A stretch of DNA of 64,000 bases from Piper betle. Lineage: Eukaryota; Streptophyta; Magnoliopsida; Piperales; Piperaceae. The position numbers and the translations under genes are program-made. The notes beneath the pieces are model-generated. The model was not told the origin of the DNA and did no database searches. It was given only the letters and a program-made list of their open reading frames with translations. Each line of letters starts with the position of its first letter. Position 1 is the first letter of the stretch. Shown here piece by piece: positions 46,869 through 60,070 of this stretch. The stretch lies in NCBI GenBank assembly GCA_033002965.1, contig JAURVB010007288.1:1-64000 (forward strand), read 5' to 3'.

Positions 46869-49164
46869 TGTAAAACCCCAACTGCAGGTTAGAGTTTTAC
46901 CCGATTGTAGTTTTTCTGGTTCGGGTTTGTATCAAGTTGGTTTGAATGAGCTCGAGCTAGACTAGTTTCAGAGTATGAGTATGGGCTAATGACCCTAGTA
47001 TGAGCATGAGTCGGGATTGATGGTCCATGTGACGAGCAACATGATGGTAGTGGCGATCGGCGGAGTCTGACTATTGATTGGCGAAAAATATATCGGGTAA
47101 AACACCGTTGGCGACATCCCCTTTCCAGCCGTTTTCCGCCAGTCATTAGCCGGACTCCGCTGATCGCCACTACCATCATGTTCCTCGTCACATGGGGCAT
47201 CGATCCTGACCAGCCACAACCCTAGCCGCGCCGCTGTCGGCGTTTTCCCGAGCAAGCAGCACCACCTTTTGTTCGGCCCGTTTCCTCATGACTGCGCCCT
47301 TCATCCGCATTTGTATTTGCTTGGTCGTGCCCGAGTCACCAATGTGAGCTATGTCCAGACCAACCCATTAGTTTATTTAACATAGACCAAGTTGACTCAG
47401 CCCAATTCGGTCTGGTTCAGCTTGGTTCGGTCTGGTTCAGTCATTTTTAGACTGTTTTTGTCCATTCTTGCACCGTTTTTGGTAATTTGAGAACCCTTAT
47501 ATTAGTTTAGATATATATTCACATTGTTTAGCATGTTTGGATATTATGAGTATTTTTTTATTTATTAATTATTTTATTTATTTATTTATTTATTCAAGAT
47601 TATTCATTTCTTATTATTTATATAGATGTTGACTATGATGAATGCTTATGCGACTTATTATTGTTACTGATAATGTATTTATTCATAGATATTATTATGT
47701 TCATGTTTATCTTATTTTATTTAATTAATTGTTTGATTATTAATTATTTTCTTACTCGTGTTATTATTTATACATATTTAGTTGTATGCTCGTATATTTG
47801 ATATTTATATTATTAGTCTTCATAATTAATTAATTTTAGTCATTTATTTATTTATTTATTTATCAATTGATTTATTTAATTAACTATTTGTTGTTTATTT
47901 AATTATTTATATGTTTTCTAACACGAGTATATATGATATTTACTTGTGTTTAGTCATATATTTATATAGAATATTTATATTATTATTTTCTAATTAAAGT
48001 ATTATTTATGTTTATGTATTTATTATTTACCTAATTATCTATGAGCGTATTTATTTGTTTGTTTGTTTATTATTATTATTATTATACATGTGTTTAGTTG
48101 TAGACTTGTTAGCGCTGTTTTCATTATTATGTGTATTGATATTATGGGCATACACCACGAACATGCATCATATAAAGATGTTAGTATTTTACTTTGTTGT
48201 GGGTTCCAATGTAGGTTTCGGAGTCCGAGATTGCCGTAGATGTGGACCACAGGTCCTTAAGACTCTACCTCTCCGCTTGACTCCTTGCGTGTAGAGTTTA
48301 CTCGTGTTTTAGATGTAGGACGACATCGGTGGTGTTTTATCGAATCCTTCCGATGTCGGGCATTTAGATGTTTTTCTACACATCTTTAATAAGACTACAA
48401 GGATGAGACCCCTTGTTGGTTTTCAAACTGAAGCTCAATAAGTACATGATAAAAACCTCTTTCCTAAGCCTATTATATGAGTATGCGCAATTTTACGGAT
48501 TTCACAAATAAGAGAGTGGGCGGCATAGAGATATATATAAATCGCACTAGTACTCTTTGAAACCCTGAGGTAGTGCAGTCTATGAGGATATTGTATAATG
48601 CAGTACATTTCTTGAATTTGTGGCACTAACTTAATTGTTCCTTTTGCCACTCGAGTACCGTGGCGAATAAAATATGGAAGATGTGAGGGTGTAAGCGTTG
48701 TATGTATGAATATGAATATTAGCCATGTATGCGAGCTGACACTTGCTTAAGTATGTTGCTTACAACCCAGTGTGAGGCAATCTTGAAGTTTTATAAGTTT
48801 TTGTGAGTAATGGAATACCTATTTGCCAGTTTATATTAATTATTTTTCGGAACAGTAACATTCGTTACTGACGGTTTTCATATAATATATGTAGGTTTTG
48901 CAAATCCTGAGCCGACTTTGGTGGGAGGATAGATAAACACTATACACACTTGAGTTTAGCATAGTTATTTCTTTATTACTTTCATTTATATTTGATGTGT
49001 TTCGACGTATATTTAACAATGTCTTATATTCTCATGACACTAAGAGGGTTGTTTCGATCTATTTTCTTGATCGAGTTTTACTGACAAATAACTTTAAATA
49101 TGACTCGACTTGATCATAACATTTCTGATTCGGTTCTCAGGTGAACTGAAATCAGGGTGTTACA
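46869..49164 (+). repeat. 3' LTR of the complete family-A element, rearranged
   Basis: The LTR is 2296 bp, about 715 bp shorter than the 5' LTR. It matches the 5' LTR at both ends. The part corresponding to about 40340-41160 is missing and replaced by an inverted copy (47011-47090) of its own segment 47121-47210. Confidence 0.8.
47011..47210. repeat. Local inverted duplication inside the 3' LTR
   Basis: The segment around CATGTGACGAGCAACATGAT (47025-47075) is the near-complement of ATCATGTTCCTCGTCACATG (47174-47200). Arms are about 80 bp with a spacer of about 40 bp. The 5' LTR has only the right-hand version, so the left arm arose after or during insertion. Confidence 0.8.
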
Positions 49165-49169
49165 CTTAT

Positions 49170-50061
49170 ACTTTCAAATATATTTGAGATGATAAAATTA
49201 TGTAACTTTCTTTAGTTTACTACCTACAACTATGAGTGATTCTATGATAAGGGGTTGTTTAGGAAAGTCAATATTTTGGTCATAAAAAGAAATATGAGTG
49301 TGAAAATGAAGACTATTTGACCGTATCCAAGTTTAAACCATTATTTTGTCAATGATGGGCTACATAATATAGATACAGGGAGTGAGGTAATTTTATATAT
49401 ATATGAGGGATATTAAAACGACACTAATAGCATAGGGGATAGCGTGTGGCTAAAAGCTCCTATGTTATCCCTAACAAGTGCATAGTGGTAACTCTATAAT
49501 GTCGATTTTCACACAGGTTGCACGACCTATTTTCTACATGATCAAGCTTAGAAAACATCGTTACACATTTCTTGTTCGAGTGAGAGAATTTGTTATGCGC
49601 TTAGCTCATGAGCTGGTGACACACTACTCTTCGTATTGTGTGAGTAGGAAATGTTTGACATTATTTTTATTAGACACCGAACATTTGGGGAGAAATCTCA
49701 AATCCCCTAGATTTCTTCTATTTAAGAAGATAATACTAATTATACCCTAATTATTATTTGTGTATATCTCCTATTTGTAGTAGGAGTTTATATTAAGAAA
49801 GATACGTTCATGTAGGAGTTTTATTTATTGTTTTCCTATAAATAAAGCCCACTTAATATTATTATATAAGTGAATTACGTCGCTGTACATTGGGGAGGAC
49901 TTTGGAGAAGAGATAGAGGTTACAGTGTTTTGGCTTAGGGATTTAGGTTGTCAAACCTATTCTTCTCCAATCTTGTGAGAAGAACTAACCTGTGAGAACC
50001 TCTTCGATCCTATTCCGCTTCAAGATACACTTTCTACCGTAGTTTTATTAAATTCTACAAG
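49170..50061 (+). other. Flank with an LTR-like segment upstream of the coatomer copy
   Basis: From about 49650 to 50045 the sequence has a CTATAAATAAAG TATA-like word and a U5-like tail (AGAACCTCTTCGATCCTATT). This recalls the 3' part of a copia LTR. No PBS or second LTR was found, so the call is tentative. The remainder is featureless. Confidence 0.3.
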
Positions 50062-51270
50062 AATATTCTCATTCTTGAGTCTGAAGGTAAGCGTGTGGCA
50101 GTCAAGTACTATTCACATGATTGGCTGACACTCAATGCAAAGTTAGCAGTTGAGAAATCTGTTTTTACCAAGACCCATAAGACAAATACAAGGACAGAGC
50201 GTAATTTACCTTGGACAGCACTGTTTTTTTGGTATATTGAGTTTTATCAAGTCTCTTTAAATGTTTTCATAAGAAGATAACTGTTCTTGAGGGTTGATGA
50301 TAGTTGTCAAAATAAATGTGAGTGCGGTAGTTTTTAAGAGATCTTGAATTCTATTTTTGGTAGGGGTTATTATATGGTCCTTTACATGTTTGATTTGTAA
50401 CATTTATTTGTATCCATTGAACACATGTGGCAATATAGATAACTTTATTGATCGGTCTTGCGTACAAGTTGTTTTTGTGCAAAAACTGTGGTAAAGTCAT
50501 GGCATCTATTTGTACTTTCCATTCACCAGTTTCAATGTTACTCATAGATGGCTCTTATTTATATTCTAGCAGCTGAGATAGCCATGTTTGAAAACTATAT
50601 TGCGGTCTACAATTTTGTCCAGGACCTGCATTTTTTTTTGCTGCTGGTGATGATCAGAATGAGCTCATTTTAGCCACAGTTCTTCAAGGCTTTTATGATG
50701 CAGTTGGCCTTCATCTGAGGTGATTTTCTTTTTCCTTCATTGAGTACATTGTTGAAGAGCCAATTTTCCTCAATTTGGCCATGACCTGTGGGTCATAATG
50801 ACGTTTCCTGAAAGCCACACCCTGTCCAAACTTTCTGTTTTCTTTTTTCTTCTCTCTCAGAAACAACGTTGAGAAAAGAAGAGCACTAGAGAATTTGGAT
50901 CTTATTCTGTTATGCGTCGATGAGATTGTTGATGTAGGGTATGAGACATCTAGTGCTTTCAATTGTATTAGATTTACCAAAACAAACATTTATTTTTGTT
51001 ATCAAATTTTTGGGTTCATATATTTGTGCATTGTCCATCACGTATTTTTAAACGAGACTTAGCGAAAGTCCTTTGTGCATTTAGATTTTTGTATGAACTA
51101 AGTTTAGTATAACTCAAGCAATCTGGTTATTAGGAAGTACTTTACAATCAAAGAAGCACTAAGGTTTTAAACAATTTTGTATTGAACGGTCAAATTGTTG
51201 GATATAGGATTATTCTTGAAACAGATGCTAATGTAATAGCTGGAAAAGTAGCTAGGAATGGGATATAGAT
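50062..51270 (+). pseudogene. Coatomer subunit zeta copy, truncated at both ends and frameshifted
   Basis: Exon-like blocks at 50062-50200, 50573-50719, 50861-50938 and 51208-51270 are joined by GT-AG introns at the usual positions. They encode the central zeta-COP sequence: [76 protein letters not shown] and ILETDANVIAGKVA. Zeta-COP is a small subunit of the COPI coat for Golgi-ER vesicle transport. The first residues (start codon, usual CPLVK-like segment) are missing, with LTR-like DNA immediately upstream. In the second block a run of nine T (50631-50639) shifts the frame; ten would keep it. After VARNGI a stop follows, and the family's Ser-rich C-terminal tail is absent. Retained introns argue against retroposition. 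Confidence 0.8.
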
Positions 51271-52589
51271 GGAGGAGCTCCGTTGTGTGAGCAGGTGACA
51301 TGATTTCATCAACTCCACTTCTCATACATGTGTCTTCATCTTAAACACTTCCTTAATAATCTTCTCCAGATTTGGGCTGGCTCTGCACATGATTTGACGG
51401 GGCAGTGAGCCCCTTTTATTGCTAGAGAACTTCGTTTGTGAACTTGAACATATTCTTTCATTTACTTATATGCTTGAAGTTGGTTTGGGATAGGAACAAT
51501 GCCGAAAGTCATATGGATGGCAAAGTTGAGAGAAGTTCTAACGGCACTTGCTATCTTTGGAGAGTTAACATAGACGAGATAAGGCAAAAAGATGCTCTTT
51601 TATGCATTCCTTGATAGGAATTCTTCATTGCCCCCTCCAGACACTAGACAAGTAAGCTGTGAAGTCTCTTTCTAAGTAAATTTGTCTATGTTCATGTTGG
51701 CCTACATCTTGTTTATACTTTGCTTTTTCTCTTTTTGTTTTTCTTTCCTCCTGTAGGCTGCCTATGTTTCTATTTTGGAGGACAGCCAATTCTTCCTGTA
51801 GGTCCGGATTTGAGTCCTTTCTGAAAACCTACAGGGAGAATGACCTAAGCCAAGAAAAGGTTGGGATTTTAAGTATGCTACTTCTCCTTTAGTTAGTAAA
51901 TGAGAAGTGATGCTCTTAGGATTATATGTCAATTCATGAACATGCAGAGCAATTGGCATAGCCTAACAGTTACTTCTTAAAAATTGAATAGAATTTAAAG
52001 TTATGGATAGAATTTAGTGCCATAAATTCCAATTTCAGTTGGTTCCTTGCTATCTACATGACATAGTGGCTGTAGGAACAACGGTTTGAGAAGATAATAC
52101 AATTTGGAATCTGAAGTAGTTGTTTGACATCTTCATTTGTCATAACTTGGCGACCAGACCCAGACCTTTTCCTGTGAGGGTCTGAACTTGTTGAGGAGGG
52201 AGGTATCTTTTACTACTGCAGTGTTAAAATAGATAGAAACAATAGACAATTATCTCCTTTAGTGAAAGATTGTATGATTTTGCTGGGACTGGGTCTGAAG
52301 TTGCATGGGCATGGCTCTAAGTGCTACAATTTCTATCCCACTCTTCTTTTTCCAAGTTTTCACAAAATTAGCTTCATTTATTGATCAATCCCCGATGGCT
52401 TCTCAGAATAACTGTGACTACATCTCTAGAGATGGGCTTGTTTATATTTCAGTTGTTTCAAATGTCATTGTTTCATAGGTATTACTTGTAAATCCTTCGT
52501 AAATATATTTACATTAAACAAATCATACCTCCTATCATAATAGATTTCCACAAATGCTCTTGAGATTTTCTAAGTTGCACTTCTAAGGT
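51271..52589. other. Spacer after the coatomer copy, nothing recognised
   Basis: Short frames only. The missing last exon of coatomer zeta was looked for here and not seen. Confidence 0.4.
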
Positions 52590-55500
52590 GATGGCAGACA
52601 GAGACAGAAAATTACCCAGATCAGGGACAAAAAAACAGTATTTAACTTCTCCAATGAAGAAGTTATAGGGATAATTAGGGGTGGTTATCCTTAATTTTAT
52701 CGCTAATTAATATATTTGGATAATAATATACAAACCATATATGATGAGGGCCACACAAAGTTAGAATAAAAATTCTAACATTCTCCCACTTAGTCTGAAC
52801 ATATATTACCATACATAATATTATCTAAAATATTAGTACTTCAAAAGAGGAGTATACACAAATTATAGTGATAAGTCATCTTTAGTTAAGTATTATCTTC
52901 TATGTATTATATTGTAAAATATTCTTAAGAAGCCTATAATATGATTTAAACTTTGTAAATAAGCCCACAATGCTTATTCGGGTCCACACACATATATATT
53001 ATATATATGTATGACAACTTTGTTGTTTTATAATATAATGTGTACACTCAAAATGAAAAGATAAACAAAATAGTAGAGTTTCAACAAATAACATGCTATA
53101 TACTTAACATCACATATCAAGTATATACTTAGCATTACATATCAAGCTTGAAATTCAACAAGTCCCATATAGGCTACATGATCTTCAAACATCTTTAGTA
53201 GCATGTCTTTCGGCAAAGGATCAACATTCATCAATTCAGTGATAATGCGTTTGATGAGCACTTCAATTTCTTTAATGCACTCTTTAACAGCTAAATACTT
53301 AATATCGATGTGCTTACTTCAACTTCAACTTTTATTATTTTTAGCGAAGAACACAACAGTTAAATTATTACAATATATCTTTAATGGCTTTGAGATAGAC
53401 TCAACAGCTTGAAGCCCATACATGAAACTCTTCAACCGAACAGCCTGTAGAAGTGGCAACTAAAGTCTGTTTTATACTTCTCCATGATACAATTGTGTTA
53501 AGAAGCATGAAGATGTATCCATATATGGATTTACGAGAATTAGTGCAACCAGCTTAATGCTGAATCCGAATATCCAAGAACCTCCAAATTAGACGATCTC
53601 TTATATGTAAGCATGTAATGTTTAGTTTCTTGAAGGTACCTCATAGCATTTTTTACAACTCTCCAATGCTCAATGCCATAATTACTTTGATATCTCCCCA
53701 ACATTCCAATAATAAATGTAATGTTTGGTCTTGTATAGACTTGCACATGCATAAGGCTTTCAACAGCTGAAACATATGGAATGTTTTTTATTTGTTCCCT
53801 TTAAAGATCATTTTTCGAACAATGATCGTCTCCGTTCACTATGGGAACTACTAAATATGTATAATTACTCATTTGAAATCTCTCAAAAACATTATTGATA
53901 TAATCTTTTTGAGATAAACCTAAAATACCTTGAGATCGATCTCTATGAATCTTAATGCCAATGACATAAGTCCGCGTCACCCATATCCTTCATATCAAAA
54001 TATTCAGAGAGAAACTTTTTCACTTAATGTAACAATCTCATGTCATTAGTTGCAAGCAATATATCATCGATATATAAGGTTAGAAAAATAATCATACTCC
54101 CACTAACTTTGTGTTATATATATTGATCCTTATTGTTCTTAATAAAACTAAATGAAGAGATTACATTTGGAATGACAGGAGGCTTGTTTGAGTCCATATA
54201 TTGATTTCTTAAGCTTACAACTAAGATGCTCACCATCAATTGAAGAAAAGGCCTCATGTTGTTTCATATAAACCTCTTCCTCTAAATCTCTATCGAGGAA
54301 AGCTATTTTTACATCAATCAAATGTAATTCGAAATTGAAATGAGTTACTAATGCCATGATGATACGAAAGGAATCTTTCTTTGAAACAGTAAAAAGTCTT
54401 TTGATAATCAATTCCTTTTTTGTGTGAATCCTTTAGCCACTAATCTTGTCTTGTATCGTTCAATGTCGCTTTAATAAATCTTTTCTTAGTTTTAAGGATT
54501 CATTTATAACTAATAGCTTTCACCTCATTAAGTAACTTGATAAAGTCCTAGACTTGGCTTGCAATCATAAAATCCATCTCATCTTTCAAGGCTTCGTACC
54601 ATAATTTTGAATTATTACTATCCATCACTTGTGAAAACATATCGTCATTTTCTTCTCCAATATTATAGTCAGTTTCTTGTAAGTAAATAACAAAATCAAT
54701 AGATATTGTTGGTTTTGCCATACTATTTGATCTCTTTAATGGTTCAACAATGTTCTCTTGTAGAGGTGGTTGATTAATTGGTTGCTCAACAACTTTTAGT
54801 TGTTGATTTTCCTCATGAATAACTTGACAGCTTGACGTGGCTCTTCATTAGTTACTTGTTCAATGTTCACCCAATTAGGATGTATGTCATTAACAATAAG
54901 TAGTCTATTTCCCGATCTAGTATTAATTTTAGTACGATCATCATTAAAATTAAGTTTTGATGTTGATCACTCCCACTAATTACAGCATTCTCAAGAAATT
55001 TTACATTTCTTAATTCCACAAATCTAGTGACATTTGAAAGACAATAAAACTTATAACATTTGGACTTTTTGGCATAACTACCGAAATACTCACTAATAAT
55101 TCTTAGGTCCAGCCTCCTCTTTTGAGGGTTATAAACCCTAACTTTAGCAGGATTACCCCAAACACATATATTCCAAACTTGGTTCTAACCTTTTAATAAC
55201 TCAAATGGTATTTTACAAGCAACGTTAGTAGGAACCTAGTTTAATATATACATTCCAGTTTTAAGGGCTTTCCCTACATAATGAATGAGGAAGTTTGGAG
55301 TTGCTCAGCATACTCCTCACCATGTACATCAGAGTCTTATTTCTTTATTTTGCTACACCATTTTGATCTAGTGAGCCAGGCATAGTATATTGTACAGTAA
55401 TACCATGTTTTTGAAGAAATTTTACAAATGGACTAAGTGCTTTTCCACCATCAATATGCTTGCTATAAAATTCTCCACCACGATTAGATTTCACGATTTT

Positions 55501-57100
55501 AATTTGCTTACTGCATTGTTTCTTAACATCTGCTTTAAAATTTTTAAAAGCATCAAATGCTTCGTGGTTATTATCAAGTATATAGAGATACATGTATTGT
55601 GAATAGTCATCAAGACAACATATAACTGTGTGTACAATTTCTAATATCTGAGAACTCCTAACACCCTTCTTATATATATTGGTCTACTTTCCGTTAATGG
55701 AGTCCATATAAGTATTAAAATCTGTAAAATCAAGAGTTTAAAGAGCTCCATCATTTATAAGTGTTTTGATTCTTTTGATTGATATATGCCCCAATCTTCA
55801 GAGCCACAATATGGAGGATTTGTCATATATAACACAACGCTTTATACAAGTAGTACCATGCATATCCAGTAGGTTATAAGGGACATCATCTTACAAATGG
55901 ATTTGAAATAAACCATTATTCATAGAACCATTTCCCACAATAACAGAGTTATATGCAGCATGTTATAAGTGTTTTGGGAAAAATTAATGAAAAACTCAAA
56001 GGTACAAGTCTTGAAATGAAAATTAAGTTTCTGAAAAAAGCTATGAGTATAAAGGCCTTTTCTTTACTAAATACAAAGCCAAAACATAAAATAAGTCTAC
56101 ATGACCCAACATCTTCTACATGTGACACATCCGGTTTCCAAAATAGATGCCTTGTTCACTTTTTGCCGATTTCTTTTGGTTTAAGAAACCCTGTATAGTA
56201 TTCAAAATATATATTGTAGAACTAGAATCAATCCACTAAGTGTTATGACAAACATCAATCATATTAGATTCATATCTGACAAATGATCTAAGATTATCTT
56301 TCTTCTCAAGCCATGCCTTATGCTTAGGACAATCCTTCTTTACATGTCCCTTCTTTTTACAGAAGAAATAGTTAGATTCCTTTTGTCATTAAATAGATAG
56401 GTCCTTTGTCTTTCCCTTTATACACCCGACTTCCTTTCTTGTTTTTTCCTTAAGTCACCACGTGTACACTTTTACCCATATCATGAATCAATCTCCCCTT
56501 TCTCTTGAACACATATGTAGGAAGTTCATTTATTGACCATATTTCCTTTTGTATGTTATAAGCTATTTTGAAAGGACCGTATTCAGATGGGAGAGAGGTA
56601 AGGATGAAATGCACAAAAAATGACTCAAAATCCCAATCTTCAGAATCTGAAGCTGAGAAACAATGTCTCTCATTTCCACGATGTGCTTACGCACATAACA
56701 AATGTGGGTGAGCTTCATTGATAACAATTTTGTGATCAGGATACTAGCAAATGATTTGTTTGAAGTCTCAAATTATTGGTCAATAGCCTTCATATAACCT
56801 TGACAAACTCACATTTAGGAATTGACCTACGAATACTAGTTGTAATGTGAGACTTAATAAAAATCAAGCTTAAGAGATTGGATCACTCCAACGTTTGTAC
56901 AATAAATTCTCACTTTGAGTGCTATATTCAGTGGGAATAGGAAACTCATCCTTACAAAGAGCATAATCAAAGTGCATGTACCCTTAATGAAGAAGATTTT
57001 CTTTCTTCATTCGTTATAATTATGATTACTACTTAAATAGGGAACCTTCGATTTGTCATTAGAAATTCTCAAAGTTGAAACAACTAAAAAACATGTAACC
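52590..57100 (-). mobile_element. Decayed Ty1/copia retrotransposon, minus orientation
   Basis: In minus-strand order: a gag zinc-knuckle remnant (56370-56329, YFFCKKKGHVKKDC, first Cys replaced by Tyr), integrase core (55593-55345, KSNRGGEFYS and HGITVQYTMPGSLDQNG), reverse transcriptase (54411-54148, DVKIAFLDRDLEEEVYMKQ and CKLKKSIYGLKQAS; then YIDDILLATND near 54060), RNase H region (53752-53540, RPNITFIIGMLGRYQ), a polypurine tract (52790-52781, AGTGGGAGAA) and the start of a 3' LTR (TGTTAGAATTTTTATTC, from 52780 downwards to about 52590). The integrase-before-RT order defines the copia superfamily. Many stops and frameshifts separate the blocks, so it is inactive. The 5' LTR was not found. 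Limits are approximate. Confidence 0.85.
52781..52790 (-). other. Polypurine tract of the copia element
   Basis: AGTGGGAGAA on the minus strand lies immediately before the LTR-start TG at 52780-52779. Confidence 0.65.
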
Positions 57101-57673
57101 ATACTTTCTATCACAAATATTGATGCACATTATATACCATCACCACAGTTGTATGCTTACTAATGCAAACGTACTAAAATAAATCATTATGTCATTAAAA
57201 TCTACTCGTAGGCAAAAACTTTAACACAAAATTAATTCATTTACTACATCAACGATGAAATTAGAAAAAAATATTAAATATCTTTCAATACTTGTGGAAT
57301 AATTAAAAAGCATAAGTATTTTTTATTTTACTTAATTGAACAAAATAATCATAATAACCCATTCAGGCCTAACCCAAAAATAATATGCCCAACAAAGAGC
57401 AATAAATAGGTGTGGACCAGAACTTTTTATTACTTACATTAACTCACATAAAATTACTCACAATTATTCAATAAATAAGTGAGAATATAGGTTTTAAAAA
57501 TATAACTTAAATTTAGGCTTTGATTAAGTGACCACTACATATTTCTAGATTGACGAAATAAGATCAAAGCCCAAAATGGCTAAACAAATCCAGCCAATGA
57601 AGATCATTATGTTAAATTATTATAATTTATTCAACCCTTTATTAGAAGTTTTCAGCAATACGACCTTTATTAG
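57101..57673. other. Spacer between the copia remnant and family-A element A2
   Basis: AT-rich and without recognised features. The missing copia 5' LTR was not identified here. Confidence 0.4.
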
Positions 57674-59099
57674 TGTAAATCTCAGCTTCAGGTTAGGGTT
57701 TTACCCACTTATAGTTTACCTGATTCAGGCCAGTCACGAATCAGTTCAAATGAGCTTGAGCCAGACTAATTTTTAGACCTTATGTGGCCCAGATGACCAT
57801 ATAATCATATTATAGTGGCTGAGTATGCTCGATACGTGGATGATAGCATTCAGTTAGGCTATAATAGAGCACGTGTTATCAGTGTATACACGAGGTATAC
57901 AAATGATTTTTATGGGTTAGCCAGGGTTTTAGGCGTAGATCTAAGCCGTTGCACCGTTTAGTATCCGTTTGGGATTTTCAGGGTATCTCATTTACATGCA
58001 TCATAGGGATTTTGGACTAGCAGATTTCCCTTGTGGGCCCAAATTGATTTGAGTTATAGATTTTTACCCAATTGAGTCCCAGAATTTCGAGGCCCATTTA
58101 ACATTCTTGCTCTCAATTCTCTACCTATAGAGTTACTTTTGGGCCTCAACTCAGTTTCTGACTTTGGGCAGTCTCGATAGGTGGGCCCCACCAGGGCCAC
58201 AAGTTGTCAACATTGAGATAGTGCCACATGGCAAGATCAGAGCCGTCCACGTTATCCCTAACTTCGCCTAGTTATTTTTCAAAAATTCCCACAATTTTGG
58301 ATGATTTTTACCTTAGTGTTGCAGCTGGACACTACCAATTGTCAGCCCAGATAATTTCCTCACTCAACGACCGATCTTTTGAGCCCACCCATGATCATCA
58401 CCATGGCCATGATAGCCATTGGTGACACCGCCGCATCCGTCGGCGATACCACCACTTTCTAGTCTTTTTCCAGTTTGCCCGCGGCCCAACCTTACCGATC
58501 GCCACTACCATTGCATTCCCTAACCTCCCCTCTACTAATATCGATTGGTTGTAGCCTCCCCCATGCCATTGTTGGCATTTTTTGGCAACGGGCACCACCC
58601 ACCTTGTCGGACCCGTTTGCTTGCGTTAACGTTTGCCTGCTTGCATTCATGTTCGTGTCTGCTTGCCCGCGCTCAGTTTCATGTCAGCCTACCCGCGTTC
58701 ACGTTTGCTTGCTCGCCAGTCTATGTTCGAGTCTGCCAGTCCATGCTCATGTCCGCCCAGTCAACCAAGTCCATTTTCCAATTAACCTAAACTGAGTTGG
58801 TTCAGCCCATTCAACTTAGTATGGTTTAGCTCAGTTGACCCGGTTCAGCTCATTTTTAGATATTTTCGTCTATTTTTTGACCGTTTTGGTAATTTGAGAA
58901 TCCCTATATTAGTTTAGATGCACGTACATGTTATTTAGCATATTGATGTTATTAGTGTTTTTATTTATTTATTCATTGTTATTTATTTATTTTTATTTAT
59001 ATGTTTATCGTATATGATGAATGTTTACATGATTATTTGTTATTATTAATGTTATATTTATTTATGACTGTTAGTATTATTATGTTTACTAAATTACAT

Positions 59100-59133
<34 letters not shown>

Positions 59134-60070
59134 TACATGTATGTTATTATTTATTTGTATTTAATTACGTATTCCAAGCTCACCGTAGATGCATCGATGA
59201 GCTTGGAGCTTGGACCATAGATCCGTAGGATTCTCCGTTTGCTTGATATCTATTTGACTCCCTGGGTGTTATGTTTAATCGTGTTTTAGACGTAGGACGA
59301 TATTAGTGGCATTTTATAAGATCTCTTCGATGTCGGGCCATTTAGCTCTGTTTTCTACACATGTTTAATAAAACTTCAAGGTTGAGACCCCTTGATGGTT
59401 TTCAAAGATAAGATTCAGAAACTAAGTATTAAATCCTCTCCCTAAGCTATATGTGTAAATATGAGATTTACGAGCTTTTAGTAAGAGTATATGAGTGGTA
59501 CTGCGTAACACAGTACATTTTCAGAAATTTGTGGCACTAATTTAACCATTCCTTTTACCACTTGAGTAGCTTGGCAGGTGTAATATGGAGGATGTGAGGG
59601 CATAAGTGTTGTATTTATGAATATGAATATTAGCTGTACTTGTGTGCCGACACTTATTTAAGTATGTTTGCTTACCGCCAGTGTGAGGCAATTCTGAAGT
59701 TTCCTAAATTTCCGTGGGTAATGGAATACTCATATACCAGTTTGTACTAATTATTTTTTGGACCAATAAAACTTGTTACTGACGTTTTTCATATATATAT
59801 GTAGGTCTTTTAATCCCGAGTTCGACTTTGGTTGGACGACAGATAAACGCAACGCACACTTGAGCTAAACACAATTATTTTCTTACTTTTATTTATATTT
59901 GATGTATTTTGATATATATTTAATAATGTCTTTAATTCTCATGATGCAAAGTGGGTTGTTTTGATCTATTTAATTGATCGAGTCTTACCAACCAACAACT
60001 TTAAACATGACTTGACTCGATTGTAACATTTTTGATTTGGTTTTTAGGTGAACTGAAATCAAGGTGTTAA
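57674..60070 (+). mobile_element. 5' LTR of family-A element A2
   Basis: It starts TGTAAATCTCAGC and follows the family-A LTR at 40223-43233 throughout, to ..GAACTGAAATCAAGGTGTTAA at 60070. The terminal CA is mutated to A. Length is about 2.4 kb. A degenerate tRNA-Met PBS (TAGTATCAGAGC) follows at about 60074. The C-rich part (58420-58760) generates spurious frames, and a CA/TA microsatellite lies at 59099-59132. Confidence 0.75.

Larger units (their letters stand above)
40223..49164 (+). mobile_element. Complete family-A LTR retrotransposon, LARD-like (non-autonomous)
   Basis: The element spans 8942 bp, flanked by perfect 5-bp direct repeats CTTAT at 40218-40222 and 49165-49169. The LTRs are 40223-43233 and 46869-49164, starting TGTAAAACCCCAACT and ending CAGGGTGTTACA. 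An initiator tRNA-Met PBS follows the first LTR and a purine-rich tract precedes the second. The 3.6-kb interior shows no recognisable gag, protease, integrase or reverse transcriptase. Long LTRs with a long non-coding interior fit the LARD type, mobilised by a partner's proteins. TGTAA..TTACA termini with this primer suggest a Tekay/Del-type Ty3/gypsy parent, which is inference. Confidence 0.85.

Noticed and set aside
51480..51620. Open stretch downstream of the coatomer copy considered as its last exon.
   Set aside because: It does not resemble the zeta-COP C-terminal tail and lacks a consistent splice phase.
57101..57673. Search for the copia 5' LTR.
   Set aside because: No match to the 3' LTR start TGTTAGAATTTTTATT or a PBS was found.
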